DNA from: an uncultured Collinsella sp.
Lineage (GTDB): Bacteria; Actinomycetota; Coriobacteriia; Coriobacteriales; Coriobacteriaceae
Length of the DNA: 7,637 bases
Reading direction: 5' to 3'
NCBI GenBank assembly: GCA_902494465.1
Contig: CABUTH010000092.1
Span: 1 to 7,637 of the forward strand
Made by a program: the position numbers and the translations under genes. The notes under the pieces are model-generated. The model worked only from the letters and a program-made list of their open reading frames with translations, was not told the DNA's origin and ran no database searches. Each line of letters starts with the position of its first letter. Positions within the stretch are counted from its first letter, which is position 1. Below are positions 1 through 5,923 of the stretch, one piece after another.

Positions 1-219
1 GGGCGCTGTATCGTCATTGTCCGTGTTCTGTTTGCCGGGCTCAAGCTCGCAAATGATAGGCACGCCGTTGCCGTTCAGGCTGAAGCATTCGCGAAGTGCC
101 TCGCAGTCAACGGTGCCGGGCAGGCGGACGGTGAGTAGACGACTGTCTTGTTCCAAATTAAGCGCGCGCGAGAGGGCGGCGGCGGTGAGACGTGGCAACG
201 ATGAGGTAGTTTCGCGCAT
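1..219 (-). CDS. Unrecognised protein, N-terminal 73 residues only (runs off left edge)
   Basis: Reading leftwards from an ATG at 219 there are 73 codons without a stop up to the window edge, so this is the 5' part of a longer gene. The start is supported by a purine-rich ribosome-binding site (AAGGAAGGG, about 229-237) a few bases upstream. The protein begins MRETTSSLPRLTAAALSRAL, a probable helix, followed by a segment containing RLLTVRLPGTVDCEALRE that looks like a beta strand and helix, then an acidic, polar stretch (about residues 60-73). No signal peptide, membrane segment or known motif is visible and I do not recognise the family. It is transcribed divergently from the gene at 510. 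Codon use is GC-rich like the genes to its right, supporting a real gene. Function cannot be assigned from this fragment. Confidence 0.6.
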   Translation of the reverse strand, partial: MRETTSSLPRLTAAALSRALNLEQDSRLLTVRLPGTVDCEALRECFSLNGNGVPIICELEPGKQNTDNDDTAP

Positions 220-385
220 GTATAGGGCCCTTCCTTCTTAGTGGGTTACATATTAGCAGATAAATTTGAAAATTTCTAATGACGAGAACAGCAGACTGTG
301 TTATCATCGAGGCAATCCAAAACCAACTCAATACCAACTGCTTGATGCAACTGCCATACAGCCTTTAAGCAAACTACGCTATCGA

Positions 386-412
386 GCAGGGTGATTTCTC
401 TCACCAAACTGC
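386..412 (+). promoter_or_regulatory. Possible leader hairpin upstream of the 305-aa gene
   Basis: GCAG-GGTGA (386-394) can pair with TCACC (401-405) and, after a three-base AAA bulge, CTGC (409-412), leaving a six-base loop. That is nine base pairs about 100 bases before the start codon. It has no T-tract, so it is not an obvious terminator. It may be chance; no riboswitch class is recognised. Confidence 0.2.
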
Positions 413-449
413 AGGTTAGGTCGATAATCATCGCCTATGCCTCAGAACA

Positions 450-464
450 TTCTAGAGCCTAGAA
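450..464. promoter_or_regulatory. Short perfect palindrome, possible operator
   Basis: TTCTAG, three bases, CTAGAA forms a perfect six-base inverted repeat about 45 bases before the ATG at 510. It overlaps a direct repeat of AGAACA (444-449 and 461-466, 17 bases apart). Spacing and position would suit a repressor or activator site. No regulator gene is present to support this, and short palindromes arise by chance. Confidence 0.2.
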
Positions 465-509
465 CAGACTTCCCGACAATCATCTGCAACCGGACAGGAA
501 GAAGCGTCC

Positions 510-1427
510 ATGAAGAATAAAGACGACATTTACGAGGCATTCCTCAATGCGATCGACGAAGATCTCCGCAGCATGTGCAAAAAGAACGTGAAGGCAGAGA
601 AGCCGTTTCCGTATCCGTACTGCGGTGAGAAGAACATCGAGCGTCTGACTAAGACGCTTGTTGGCGTGCTGGAAAAGCACTCGCCCGATATTCCCGGGTT
701 GGTGCCCGAGCAGTATCGAGACGATGTGCACGAGGCCCGCGAGCTTTTGGCCGCGGCGGCGCTCGCTTTGCTGTCGCTGTATTTTTCCCAGCGCGATAAC
801 TGCGCGCACGGCATGGCCATCTTGATTGGCATGTTTGAGCACGGAAGCAATCCGCGCTTTAAATCGAGTGGCGTGCTCATGTTTGAGCAGGTTACGACAG
901 GTATGAAGTATTCGTCCAAAAAAGGAGGGCATATTCCGTCTCGCTTTGTGCGAAATACCGACTGCAAAAGACCCAGCGACCATGTGCATCGCGATGGATC
1001 GCATGGCTTTACGGCGGACGAAGATGATGCCGTCATGTTTTTCGAACGTTACCGCATGATTCAACAGCGCGTGCATAACGACAGTCCGCGTTTCAACTTT
1101 GAGCTATGCGTCAAACGCCCGTTTGAGGCGCTTTCGGACAATCGACAGAACTTTTATTGCATGGAGGAAAAGATGGAAATCGATTTGGCAACTAAGGCGC
1201 AGGAGCTCCGGGACCGCTACACCCTCAACTACGCTCAGGCCAAGGGGTATGACCTGCTCGATAAGCTGATGATCGAGTCACTGCTTGCGTATCTGCGCGA
1301 CGGGACGGTTTCAACCGCGGCACGTGAGAGCTATGTGGCGCAAACCGAGCGCCTGATTGACGGCGTGGTCAAGTTGCCGTGCGCGGCGAACCCCAAGGAG
1401 GGCGCAGACGTCGACCGTATTCCCTAG
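510..1427 (+). CDS. Unrecognised 305-aa protein, first gene of the pair with the coupling ATPase
   Basis: The start at 510 follows AGGAAG with about eight bases of spacing; the next gene begins 38 bases after the stop, so the two are probably cotranscribed. I do not recognise the family. Residues 1-30 are charged and helical. Residues 34-40 contain a Tyr-Pro-Tyr-Cys-Gly turn. Residues 76-92 form an alanine/leucine-rich helix (LLAAAALALLSLYF) that is marginal as a membrane segment. The middle (about 115-170) is rich in basic residues, serine and histidine, including a HVHRDGSHGF stretch that could bind metal or nucleic acid, though no catalytic motif is clear. Residues 215-290 look like helices with heptad-like spacing and could mediate oligomerisation. 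No signal peptide is seen. The conserved pairing with a VirD4-type ATPase is only suggested by position, so a role as its cargo or adaptor is inference. Confidence 0.8.
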   Translation: MKNKDDIYEAFLNAIDEDLRSMCKKNVKAEKPFPYPYCGEKNIERLTKTLVGVLEKHSPDIPGLVPEQYRDDVHEARELLAAAALALLSLYFSQRDNCAHGMAILIGMFEHGSNPRFKSSGVLMFEQVTTGMKYSSKKGGHIPSRFVRNTDCKRPSDHVHRDGSHGFTADEDDAVMFFERYRMIQQRVHNDSPRFNFELCVKRPFEALSDNRQNFYCMEEKMEIDLATKAQELRDRYTLNYAQAKGYDLLDKLMIESLLAYLRDGTVSTAARESYVAQTERLIDGVVKLPCAANPKEGADVDRIP

Positions 1428-1465
1428 CAACTAAGCAGATCTTTTGACAAGAAAGGGGCCGTGAT

Positions 1466-2950
1466 ATGTCGGTCATTAAGATGTACGGCTACGAGGCCGC
1501 GCAGCAAACGGAGTATCAAACCAAGAAGTGGGCGACCAAGGAGGAAATGCGGACGCTGTCATCTGGCGACGAGCAGCGCGATGTGATCTTGGCGCACGAT
1601 GCCACGGTGGCTTTCTACGAGGGTGACAAGCACTGGGAGACGAGCGTGTCCAACAATGTGTTTGCCTTTGGCGGGACCGGCAGCGGCAAAACAGCGAGTT
1701 TCATTTTGCCCAACCTGCTCAATCACCACGAGTGCTGCTATGTGGTCACAGACACCAAGGGCGAGCTGCTGCGCCGTACGGGGAAGGGCTTTGAAGAGGA
1801 CGGCTACGAGGTGACGGTTCTGGACACCATCAATCCCGAGCAGTCATCCGGGTACGATCCCTTGCGCTACGTGATGGATGTCGAGGATATCCCCACCACG
1901 GTGGCGTCAATCATGGAAGGGGTCGATCCTAACAGGCGTAGCTTTAGGGCCGATCCGTTTTGGGACAACGCGAACGATCTGCTGCTCCGGGCGATTATTG
2001 GAATCCTGTTCCTCTTGGAGTGCCTTGCCGGCACACTTGCGCCGAGTGGGGACCCCGCAGCTCCGCGCCGCTACCTAAAGATGAACAACGTCTTTAAGCT
2101 GGCCGGGCTCATCAAAGTTACGGGAGATGGCGAGGGCCGATTCCCGTTGGACTATCTTGTGGAGCAGGTGGAGTCCAAGGAATTTCTTGGCAAGTATGAG
2201 TCAGCGAACGCGGAGCTGTACGGCGTTGAGCAGTATCGCGATTTTCGCGGGGCAGCCGATAGGACGCTTAAGAGTATCCTAATCACACTCAATGCGACCA
2301 TCTCGCGGCTTAAGACTCCCCAGCTCATGCGCATCTACGAGAAAGATGAGATGCGCCTTGACCGTATCGACGAGGGCAAGCGCGTAATCGATCTTAAGGT
2401 GAGCGACAACGACTCGACCAATGCGTGGCTAGCGAACGTTGCCCTTAAGCAGCTGTTTAACCTGGCCCAGCGCCGTGCCGATGCCAGTCCCAGCGGCCAT
2501 TTGCAGCGTCGCGTGCAGTTTGTGCTCGATGAGTTCCCCAATGTTGGCCGCATTCCCGATTTTGAGCGCAGCATTGCGACCGTGCGCAGCCGTGGCATTA
2601 GCTTTTTGATGTGCGCGCAGTCGTTGAGCCAGCTCGATGGCGTGTATGGCGAAGCTACAGCGTATACCATCCTCGATAACTGTGACAGCTTGATCTACAT
2701 GGGCGGTGGCAGCAACATCGCGACGCAGAGCTACATAAGCGAGCTGTGTGGCGAGTCGGTTTTGGGCACCAACTATGTGGGCGCCGAGCGGACTGCCGTC
2801 GATGTGCGCGGTTGCGTGATAACTCCGGGCGAGGTGGGGCTTATGCCGCGCACCGACTGCCTGGTCAAAGTGACCGGCATGCGCCCATTCCGTGCCAAGA
2901 AGTACTTTTGCGCCGACCATCCCAACGCGGCCAAGTGGCTGAGGGATTAG
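1466..2950 (+). CDS. VirD4/TraG-family coupling ATPase without N-terminal membrane segments
   Basis: This family forms hexameric ATPases that deliver DNA or protein substrates to type IV secretion channels at the membrane. The 494-aa product has a Walker A motif GGTGSGKT at residues 69-76, followed by SFILPNLL typical of the family, a strand VVTDTKGEL at 93-101, the motif PFWDNANDLLLRAI at about 164-177, a Walker B FVLDEFPNVGRIP at 352-364 with D355 and E356, and the sensor segment MCAQSLSQL at 382-390. Classical members carry one to several transmembrane helices before Walker A; here only about 68 polar residues precede it, so the protein looks soluble or depends on a partner for the membrane. 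The start is set by GAAAGGGG seven bases upstream. No relaxase, VirB4 or VirB6 gene is nearby. It could be an orphan remnant of a conjugative element or part of a separate system; the fold assignment is firm, the role is not. Confidence 0.9.
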   Translation: MSVIKMYGYEAAQQTEYQTKKWATKEEMRTLSSGDEQRDVILAHDATVAFYEGDKHWETSVSNNVFAFGGTGSGKTASFILPNLLNHHECCYVVTDTKGELLRRTGKGFEEDGYEVTVLDTINPEQSSGYDPLRYVMDVEDIPTTVASIMEGVDPNRRSFRADPFWDNANDLLLRAIIGILFLLECLAGTLAPSGDPAAPRRYLKMNNVFKLAGLIKVTGDGEGRFPLDYLVEQVESKEFLGKYESANAELYGVEQYRDFRGAADRTLKSILITLNATISRLKTPQLMRIYEKDEMRLDRIDEGKRVIDLKVSDNDSTNAWLANVALKQLFNLAQRRADASPSGHLQRRVQFVLDEFPNVGRIPDFERSIATVRSRGISFLMCAQSLSQLDGVYGEATAYTILDNCDSLIYMGGGSNIATQSYISELCGESVLGTNYVGAERTAVDVRGCVITPGEVGLMPRTDCLVKVTGMRPFRAKKYFCADHPNAAKWLRD

Positions 2951-2985
2951 TCCTTGCGGCTTCGCGTACTCCATCTTGCTTGTGT

Positions 2986-3028
2986 GGCCGCACGGCTTCC
3001 GTTAACCGTAAACCGTGCGGCCCGTTTT
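2986..3028 (+). terminator. Rho-independent terminator-like hairpin after the coupling ATPase gene
   Basis: GGCCGCACGG (2986-2995) pairs perfectly with CCGTGCGGCC (3013-3022) across a 17-base loop, and a short CGTTTTG follows. The ten-base GC-rich stem is strong but the T-tract is only four bases, so termination may be partial. It lies 35 bases after the upstream stop codon and ends about 35 bases before the clpP-like start. Confidence 0.6.
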
Positions 3029-3063
3029 GCCCCCTTACCGATTCCGTTAAGAAAGGAATTACC

Positions 3064-3666
3064 ATGTCCGTTATGTATCGTGAGCCCAGCATCATCAAGA
3101 AGTCCAAGGACGGCCGCGTTGCCGCCGTCGATATGGCAAGCGAGTTGCTCAACAGCCGCGTGCTGTTGCTGGAGGGCGAGGTCAACGACCTAACCTGCAA
3201 CGGCCTTATCAAGTCCATGCTGGTGCTGGAACACCAAAGTGCAACCGAGCCCATCACCCTCATCATCAACAGCCCGGGTGGCAGCGTTACGGCGGGGCTG
3301 GCGCTCATCGACACCATGCAGTCGCTTGACTGCCCCGTGATCACGGTGGGCGAGGGCGTCGTGGCCTCGATGGCCGCGGTGATTATGGCCTGCGGCGACC
3401 ACCGCCAGGTGTACCGCCACACGCAGGTGCTCATCCACCAGCTAATGGGCGGCACGGGCATGGCGCAGCAGACCGATATCGAGATCGTGGCGCAGCATAC
3501 GGCAGCCATGCGCGCCGAGCTGGACGAGCTGCTGGCCGAGCACGGCAACCTGAGCGCGCAGGAGTTCCATGAGCTTACCGAGCGCGACTGCTGGTGCAAT
3601 GCCAAGCGCGCTCTGGAGCTGGGTCTGGTGGACGAGGTGGTTGCACCCAGCAAGAAGGCGCTGTAG
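3064..3666 (+). CDS. clpP: ClpP-family serine protease subunit
   Basis: ClpP forms a barrel of two heptameric rings that degrades proteins fed by an AAA+ unfoldase such as ClpX or ClpC in the cytoplasm. The 200-aa product has the usual length. Residues 63-75 (PITLIINSPGGSV) form the oxyanion region, S102 in VVASMA is the nucleophile, H125 in VLIHQLMGG the catalytic histidine and D175 in TERD the third triad member; the handle TDIEI follows at 137-141. GLVDEVV near the C-terminus is typical. It differs from housekeeping ClpP around the nucleophile (EGVVASMAAVIMACG) and in having a short, polar N-terminus, so it may be a second paralogue that joins mixed rings. The start follows GAAAGGA with six or seven bases of spacing. 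No unfoldase gene is adjacent. Catalytic competence is expected from the residues; substrate is unknown. Confidence 0.92.
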   Translation: MSVMYREPSIIKKSKDGRVAAVDMASELLNSRVLLLEGEVNDLTCNGLIKSMLVLEHQSATEPITLIINSPGGSVTAGLALIDTMQSLDCPVITVGEGVVASMAAVIMACGDHRQVYRHTQVLIHQLMGGTGMAQQTDIEIVAQHTAAMRAELDELLAEHGNLSAQEFHELTERDCWCNAKRALELGLVDEVVAPSKKAL

Positions 3667-3752
3667 GGCACTGGGTCCTATTTTGGGCGCAATCCGTATC
3701 AAAATGCGGCTTTAGAAGCGCCTATCTAGGCCCTGACGGGCGATTCCTTTGT

Positions 3753-3873
3753 TAAGTGAGTCGACTTTTTGAGGTTATCCGACCACACGGAAAGGCAACG
3801 ACTTTGTGACCTGCACTTTAAATGACAAGACCGCGGTGTGTGCTCGAGGGTTTTGAAAAAGTCTACTCACTTA
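3753..3873. repeat. 121-bp intergenic element with 18-bp terminal inverted repeats
   Basis: The left arm at 3753-3770 (TAAGTGAGTCGACTTTTT) and the right arm at 3856-3873 are inverted copies matching at 17 of 18 positions. Weaker similarity continues inward for another 18 bases, including a shared CGA.CACAC, so about 36 bases per arm are related. The centre (about 3789-3837) carries no open frame. It could be a miniature non-autonomous transposable element, a dispersed palindromic repeat or a structured RNA. It lies exactly at the junction between the gap after clpP and the AT-richer restriction locus. No transposase for it is in the window. Confidence 0.6.
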
Positions 3874-3874
3874 G

Positions 3875-4075
3875 GTTCAGAGGCGAGGGAGGTTGCGCGA
3901 CCGCCCCATAGGCAACGTTTCTACGCAAGCGCACTTTGTGGCGACGCATGCACCGTATGTAATCCTTAATAAAGCATTGGCTTCTGTTTTGGCTTTAGCG
4001 GCAGAGCAAGAATCAGGTCTGTCCAATAAAATGTTCGTTGATATCATTGGAACTGTTATCAACTTCTTCCATTAG
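3875..4075 (+). pseudogene. Probable 3' remnant of an unidentified gene upstream of the restriction endonuclease
   Basis: The frame is open from just after the TAG formed at the edge of the right inverted-repeat arm (3872-3874) to the stop at 4073-4075, giving 66 codons. The only early start-like codon is TTG at 3893, and the purine stretch in front of it abuts it directly, too close for a normal ribosome-binding site; the first ATG is near the end. Codon use resembles the following endonuclease, and its stop overlaps that gene's ribosome-binding site, as in a cotranscribed pair. The peptide (beginning RDRPIGNVSTQAHF, later YVILNKALASVLALA) ends in a hydrophobic helix. I do not recognise it. 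By position the missing gene may have been the cognate methyltransferase; the IGN tripeptide weakly recalls motif X of C5 methyltransferases but does not align convincingly. Confidence 0.4.
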
Positions 4076-4080
4076 GAGGG
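4074..4080 (+). promoter_or_regulatory. Ribosome-binding site fixing the endonuclease start
   Basis: AGGAGGG ends five bases before ATG 4086, the only start in frame at a suitable distance. The nearer ATG at 4081 is out of frame, and the upstream in-frame ATG at 4038 would put this site inside the coding region. Confidence 0.75.
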
Positions 4081-4085
4081 ATGAC

Positions 4086-5081
4086 ATGGAAAAGAATGAA
4101 TGGCGAGGCAATAAGGGAGAATGGGGAGAAGCCTTTACGCTCCTTTGGTTTCTCGCTGGAAACCGCTTGTACAATGCGAATATTCATGGAGAGAAGCTGC
4201 TTAACGAACCGAACGTCGTTCTGGCCGTTTTGAGAACGGAGACCAGTGGAGCGAAGAACATCTTTGTAATTCACGAGCATGATGTTGTGGTGAAAAAGGA
4301 TGGCGTAGTCATCGGGACTTTCGATAAATCGATATTTAAAGAGGCGGCTTGCTCCCTTTTTGAAAGGATTCAGAAGCAAGGGCCTCCTGCGAGCCATCCC
4401 GAGCAAGAACTGCTAAAGCGGATTGGCTGCGAGAGTCTGAAGGCTGGTTCAAATGAGAAGGCGGATTTAATTGCGATTGTTCGTGACGGTTTTCTTGCAT
4501 CGACGGTACCGAGGCTTTATTCAATTAAGACGCTTATTGGCTCAAAGCCGTCTTTGGCGAATGCAAGCGGGCATAGCTATATCGATTATGAGTTAAAGAA
4601 CTTTGATCGTTTGAATGCAGAGGATTGCGAGATAATTGCCGAATCGGCTAAATCCAAAATCGTGGAAAAAACACAGTACATTCTCGGCGTCTGCAACTCG
4701 CCCACCCCTCATATTCGCAGCGATATTTTTAAACGAAATCTTCTTAGGTGCCATTGGGAGGCTCCAGAAATAATCGGAATGGCATTCATCTATGGACAAT
4801 TGAACCGGGGCAAGTACGTGATTGATTCCATTGCCGATTTGGTTCAGCGCAATCCGTTAGCGATTGAGAAAGATGATTATGGTGATGCAATCAGACAGTA
4901 TCTTTTGGGAACAGTTCTGAAGCTAACTCCAGGCAAACCTTGGCGAGGGCCGGTTCAAGTCGACGGCTACCTGCTCGCGACTGACGACGGAGAAGTCCTC
5001 TCCTATCAAGTATCTCAGCTGCGCGAATTTGCGGACTATTTGCTCCTCCACGCCAGTTGGGATGAGTATTTGCCCGCATGA
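4086..5081 (+). CDS. HpaII-family type II restriction endonuclease, C-terminus replaced by IS21 sequence
   Basis: The product matches what I know of the HpaII endonuclease family, which cuts double-stranded DNA at a short palindrome (CCGG for HpaII itself). Signature segments are GNKGEWGEAFTLLWFLAGNRLY at residues 8-29 in its usual N-terminal place, SNEKADLIAI at 122-131, LYSIKTLIGSKPSLANASG at 144-162, and PWRGPVQVDGYLLATDDGEV at 285-304. D127 and K148 fit the acidic and lysine positions of a PD-(D/E)XK-type nuclease core. Family members run to roughly 350-360 residues; here 331 are encoded and the last six (DEYLPA) come from the IS21 tip that starts at 5063, so the family's C-terminal segment is missing and activity is doubtful. 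The gene is distinctly AT-richer than its neighbours, indicating transfer. No methyltransferase is visible. Recognition sequence cannot be read from the protein. Confidence 0.82.
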   Translation: MEKNEWRGNKGEWGEAFTLLWFLAGNRLYNANIHGEKLLNEPNVVLAVLRTETSGAKNIFVIHEHDVVVKKDGVVIGTFDKSIFKEAACSLFERIQKQGPPASHPEQELLKRIGCESLKAGSNEKADLIAIVRDGFLASTVPRLYSIKTLIGSKPSLANASGHSYIDYELKNFDRLNAEDCEIIAESAKSKIVEKTQYILGVCNSPTPHIRSDIFKRNLLRCHWEAPEIIGMAFIYGQLNRGKYVIDSIADLVQRNPLAIEKDDYGDAIRQYLLGTVLKLTPGKPWRGPVQVDGYLLATDDGEVLSYQVSQLREFADYLLLHASWDEYLPA

Positions 5082-5162
5082 GCACCGCTAGATATTGCGA
5101 ATCAGCACCGCGGCTATCGCGGATGAGCACCGCCAGTGTCACCTCGGGCACCGGCGGTGCCC
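5063..5162. repeat. IS21 left end: terminal repeat with tandem subunits
   Basis: Reading inward after the TGAGTA tip, repeated units built on RATATTGCS, four bases, RGCACCGC occur at 5091-5111 and 5113-5134, matching at 17 of 21 positions. A degenerate copy precedes them (about 5066-5088) and another follows (about 5135-5154). Multiple terminal repeats of this kind are known in IS21 elements as transposase-binding sites. The endonuclease stop codon (5079-5081) lies inside this end. Confidence 0.65.
5146..5162 (-). terminator. GC hairpin just after istB, possible weak terminator
   Basis: GGGCACC and GGTGCCC form a perfect seven-base stem with a three-base loop, beginning ten bases after the istB stop in the direction of transcription. 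No T-tract follows, so it may instead be an inverted pair of the GCACCG motif used at the element ends. Confidence 0.3.
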
Positions 5163-5171
5163 CACCTCAGG

Positions 5172-5918
5172 CTACCGCCCCCTTCCCGCCATTGCCTGCC
5201 GCATGTTCATGTCGCCCATCTCGAGCCAGGCGGCGTTGTGGACGATGCGGTCCATGATCGCGTCCGCGTGGACGCCGCCGCCGAGCCTCGGGTGCCAGTC
5301 CTTCTTTCTGAACTGTGTGCACAGGACGGTCGATGCCCTCCCGTAGCGCAGTTCGAAAAGCTCCAACAGCATCCCCCTGAACAGCTCGTCCGGCCTCTCG
5401 AGCAGCCACTCGTCGATCACGAGCAGACCGAACGCCCCGTACTTCCGCAGCAGCTTCCGCTCGCCGCCGGGCCGGTCGCGGCTCTCGCGCCAGAGGTCCT
5501 CGAGGTCGGGCTGCCTTATGTAGCAGGTCCTGATCCTCTTGGCGCAGGCCGCCTTGGCGAGCGCACACGAGAGGTAGGTCTTGCCGGTCCCGGTCGGCCC
5601 GAGGAGCACGACGTTGTCGCCGCGCTCGGCGAAGCCGCAGGTCGCGAGCTCCGCCACCGCGACCCTGTCGAGCCCGCGCCCCTCGGAGAAGTCGATCGAC
5701 CTCACGTCCGCCTCCGGGTACCTGAGCGCCGCCCGCTTGGTGAGGTTCCTCACCTTCTGGCTGATGAAGGACGAGTGGGCCTCGTCCACGGCCGCCTGGA
5801 GCCTCTCGGCGCACGCCATCCCCATGCAGAGGGCGTCGTCCTGGGCCCTGAGGGCATCGAGCAGCTCGACGGCGCCCATCTCCCGCAGCTTGCGGGCCGT
5901 CTCGGCGTTGACCTCCAT
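5172..5918 (-). CDS. istB: IS21-family helper ATPase IstB
   Basis: IstB is the AAA+ ATPase that assembles on target DNA and activates the IstA transposase. The 248-aa product is of normal family length. Residues 1-60 form the helical N-terminal domain, Walker A GPTGTGKT is at 107-114, Walker B LLVIDE at 165-170, a sensor strand STVLCTQF at about 196-203, and DAIMDRIVHNA at 219-229 holds the conserved arginine region. All key residues are present, so it looks functional. The ATG at 5918 was chosen because it follows a GGGGAGGGG site lying within the end of istA, with only five bases between the genes, consistent with translational coupling. A much longer open frame continues upstream in this high-GC region but is antisense-like shadow. 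Identity is firm. Confidence 0.93.
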   Translation of the reverse strand: MEVNAETARKLREMGAVELLDALRAQDDALCMGMACAERLQAAVDEAHSSFISQKVRNLTKRAALRYPEADVRSIDFSEGRGLDRVAVAELATCGFAERGDNVVLLGPTGTGKTYLSCALAKAACAKRIRTCYIRQPDLEDLWRESRDRPGGERKLLRKYGAFGLLVIDEWLLERPDELFRGMLLELFELRYGRASTVLCTQFRKKDWHPRLGGGVHADAIMDRIVHNAAWLEMGDMNMRQAMAGRGR

Positions 5919-5923
5919 GCCGA

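Larger units (their letters stand above)
220..509. other. Divergent intergenic region with candidate promoters and leader structures
   Basis: This gap of about 290 bases lies between two divergent genes and is visibly more AT-rich than its flanks, especially 250-285, so promoters for both directions are expected here. For the leftward gene a possible box pair is TTAGAA and TAATAT with 18 bases between (minus strand, about 250-280), but it is weak. I see no convincing sigma-70 promoter for the rightward gene. Two small inverted repeats lie in the half nearest position 510 and are listed separately. No tRNA, CRISPR array or hidden gene is apparent. The start at 510 has a plausible site, AGGAAG at 496-501. 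Confidence 0.4.

Noticed and set aside
480..1076. Long minus-strand open frames (198 and 168 codons) opposite the 305-aa gene
   Set aside because: They are mirror frames of a well-supported plus-strand gene, with no suitable ribosome-binding site and arginine/histidine- or serine-rich composition typical of antisense translation.
3684..3745. Possible terminator after the clpP-like gene
   Set aside because: Small stems can be drawn (CCGTAT with ATGCGG; GCCC with GGGC), but they are short and not followed by a T-tract, so they are not called.
3893..3985. Calling the short frame a C5 methyltransferase C-terminus from its IGN tripeptide
   Set aside because: The residues after IGN do not follow the usual motif X pattern, so position alone suggests a methyltransferase and the sequence does not prove it.
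4038..4085. Upstream in-frame ATG that would add 16 residues to the endonuclease
   Set aside because: The strong AGGAGGG site lies downstream of it, just before ATG 4086, and the HpaII-family N-terminal motif fits the shorter form.
3757..5068. TGAGTA-like match between the inverted-repeat element arms and the IS21 tips
   Set aside because: Only about six bases are shared and the rest of the sequences differ, so a common origin is not supported.
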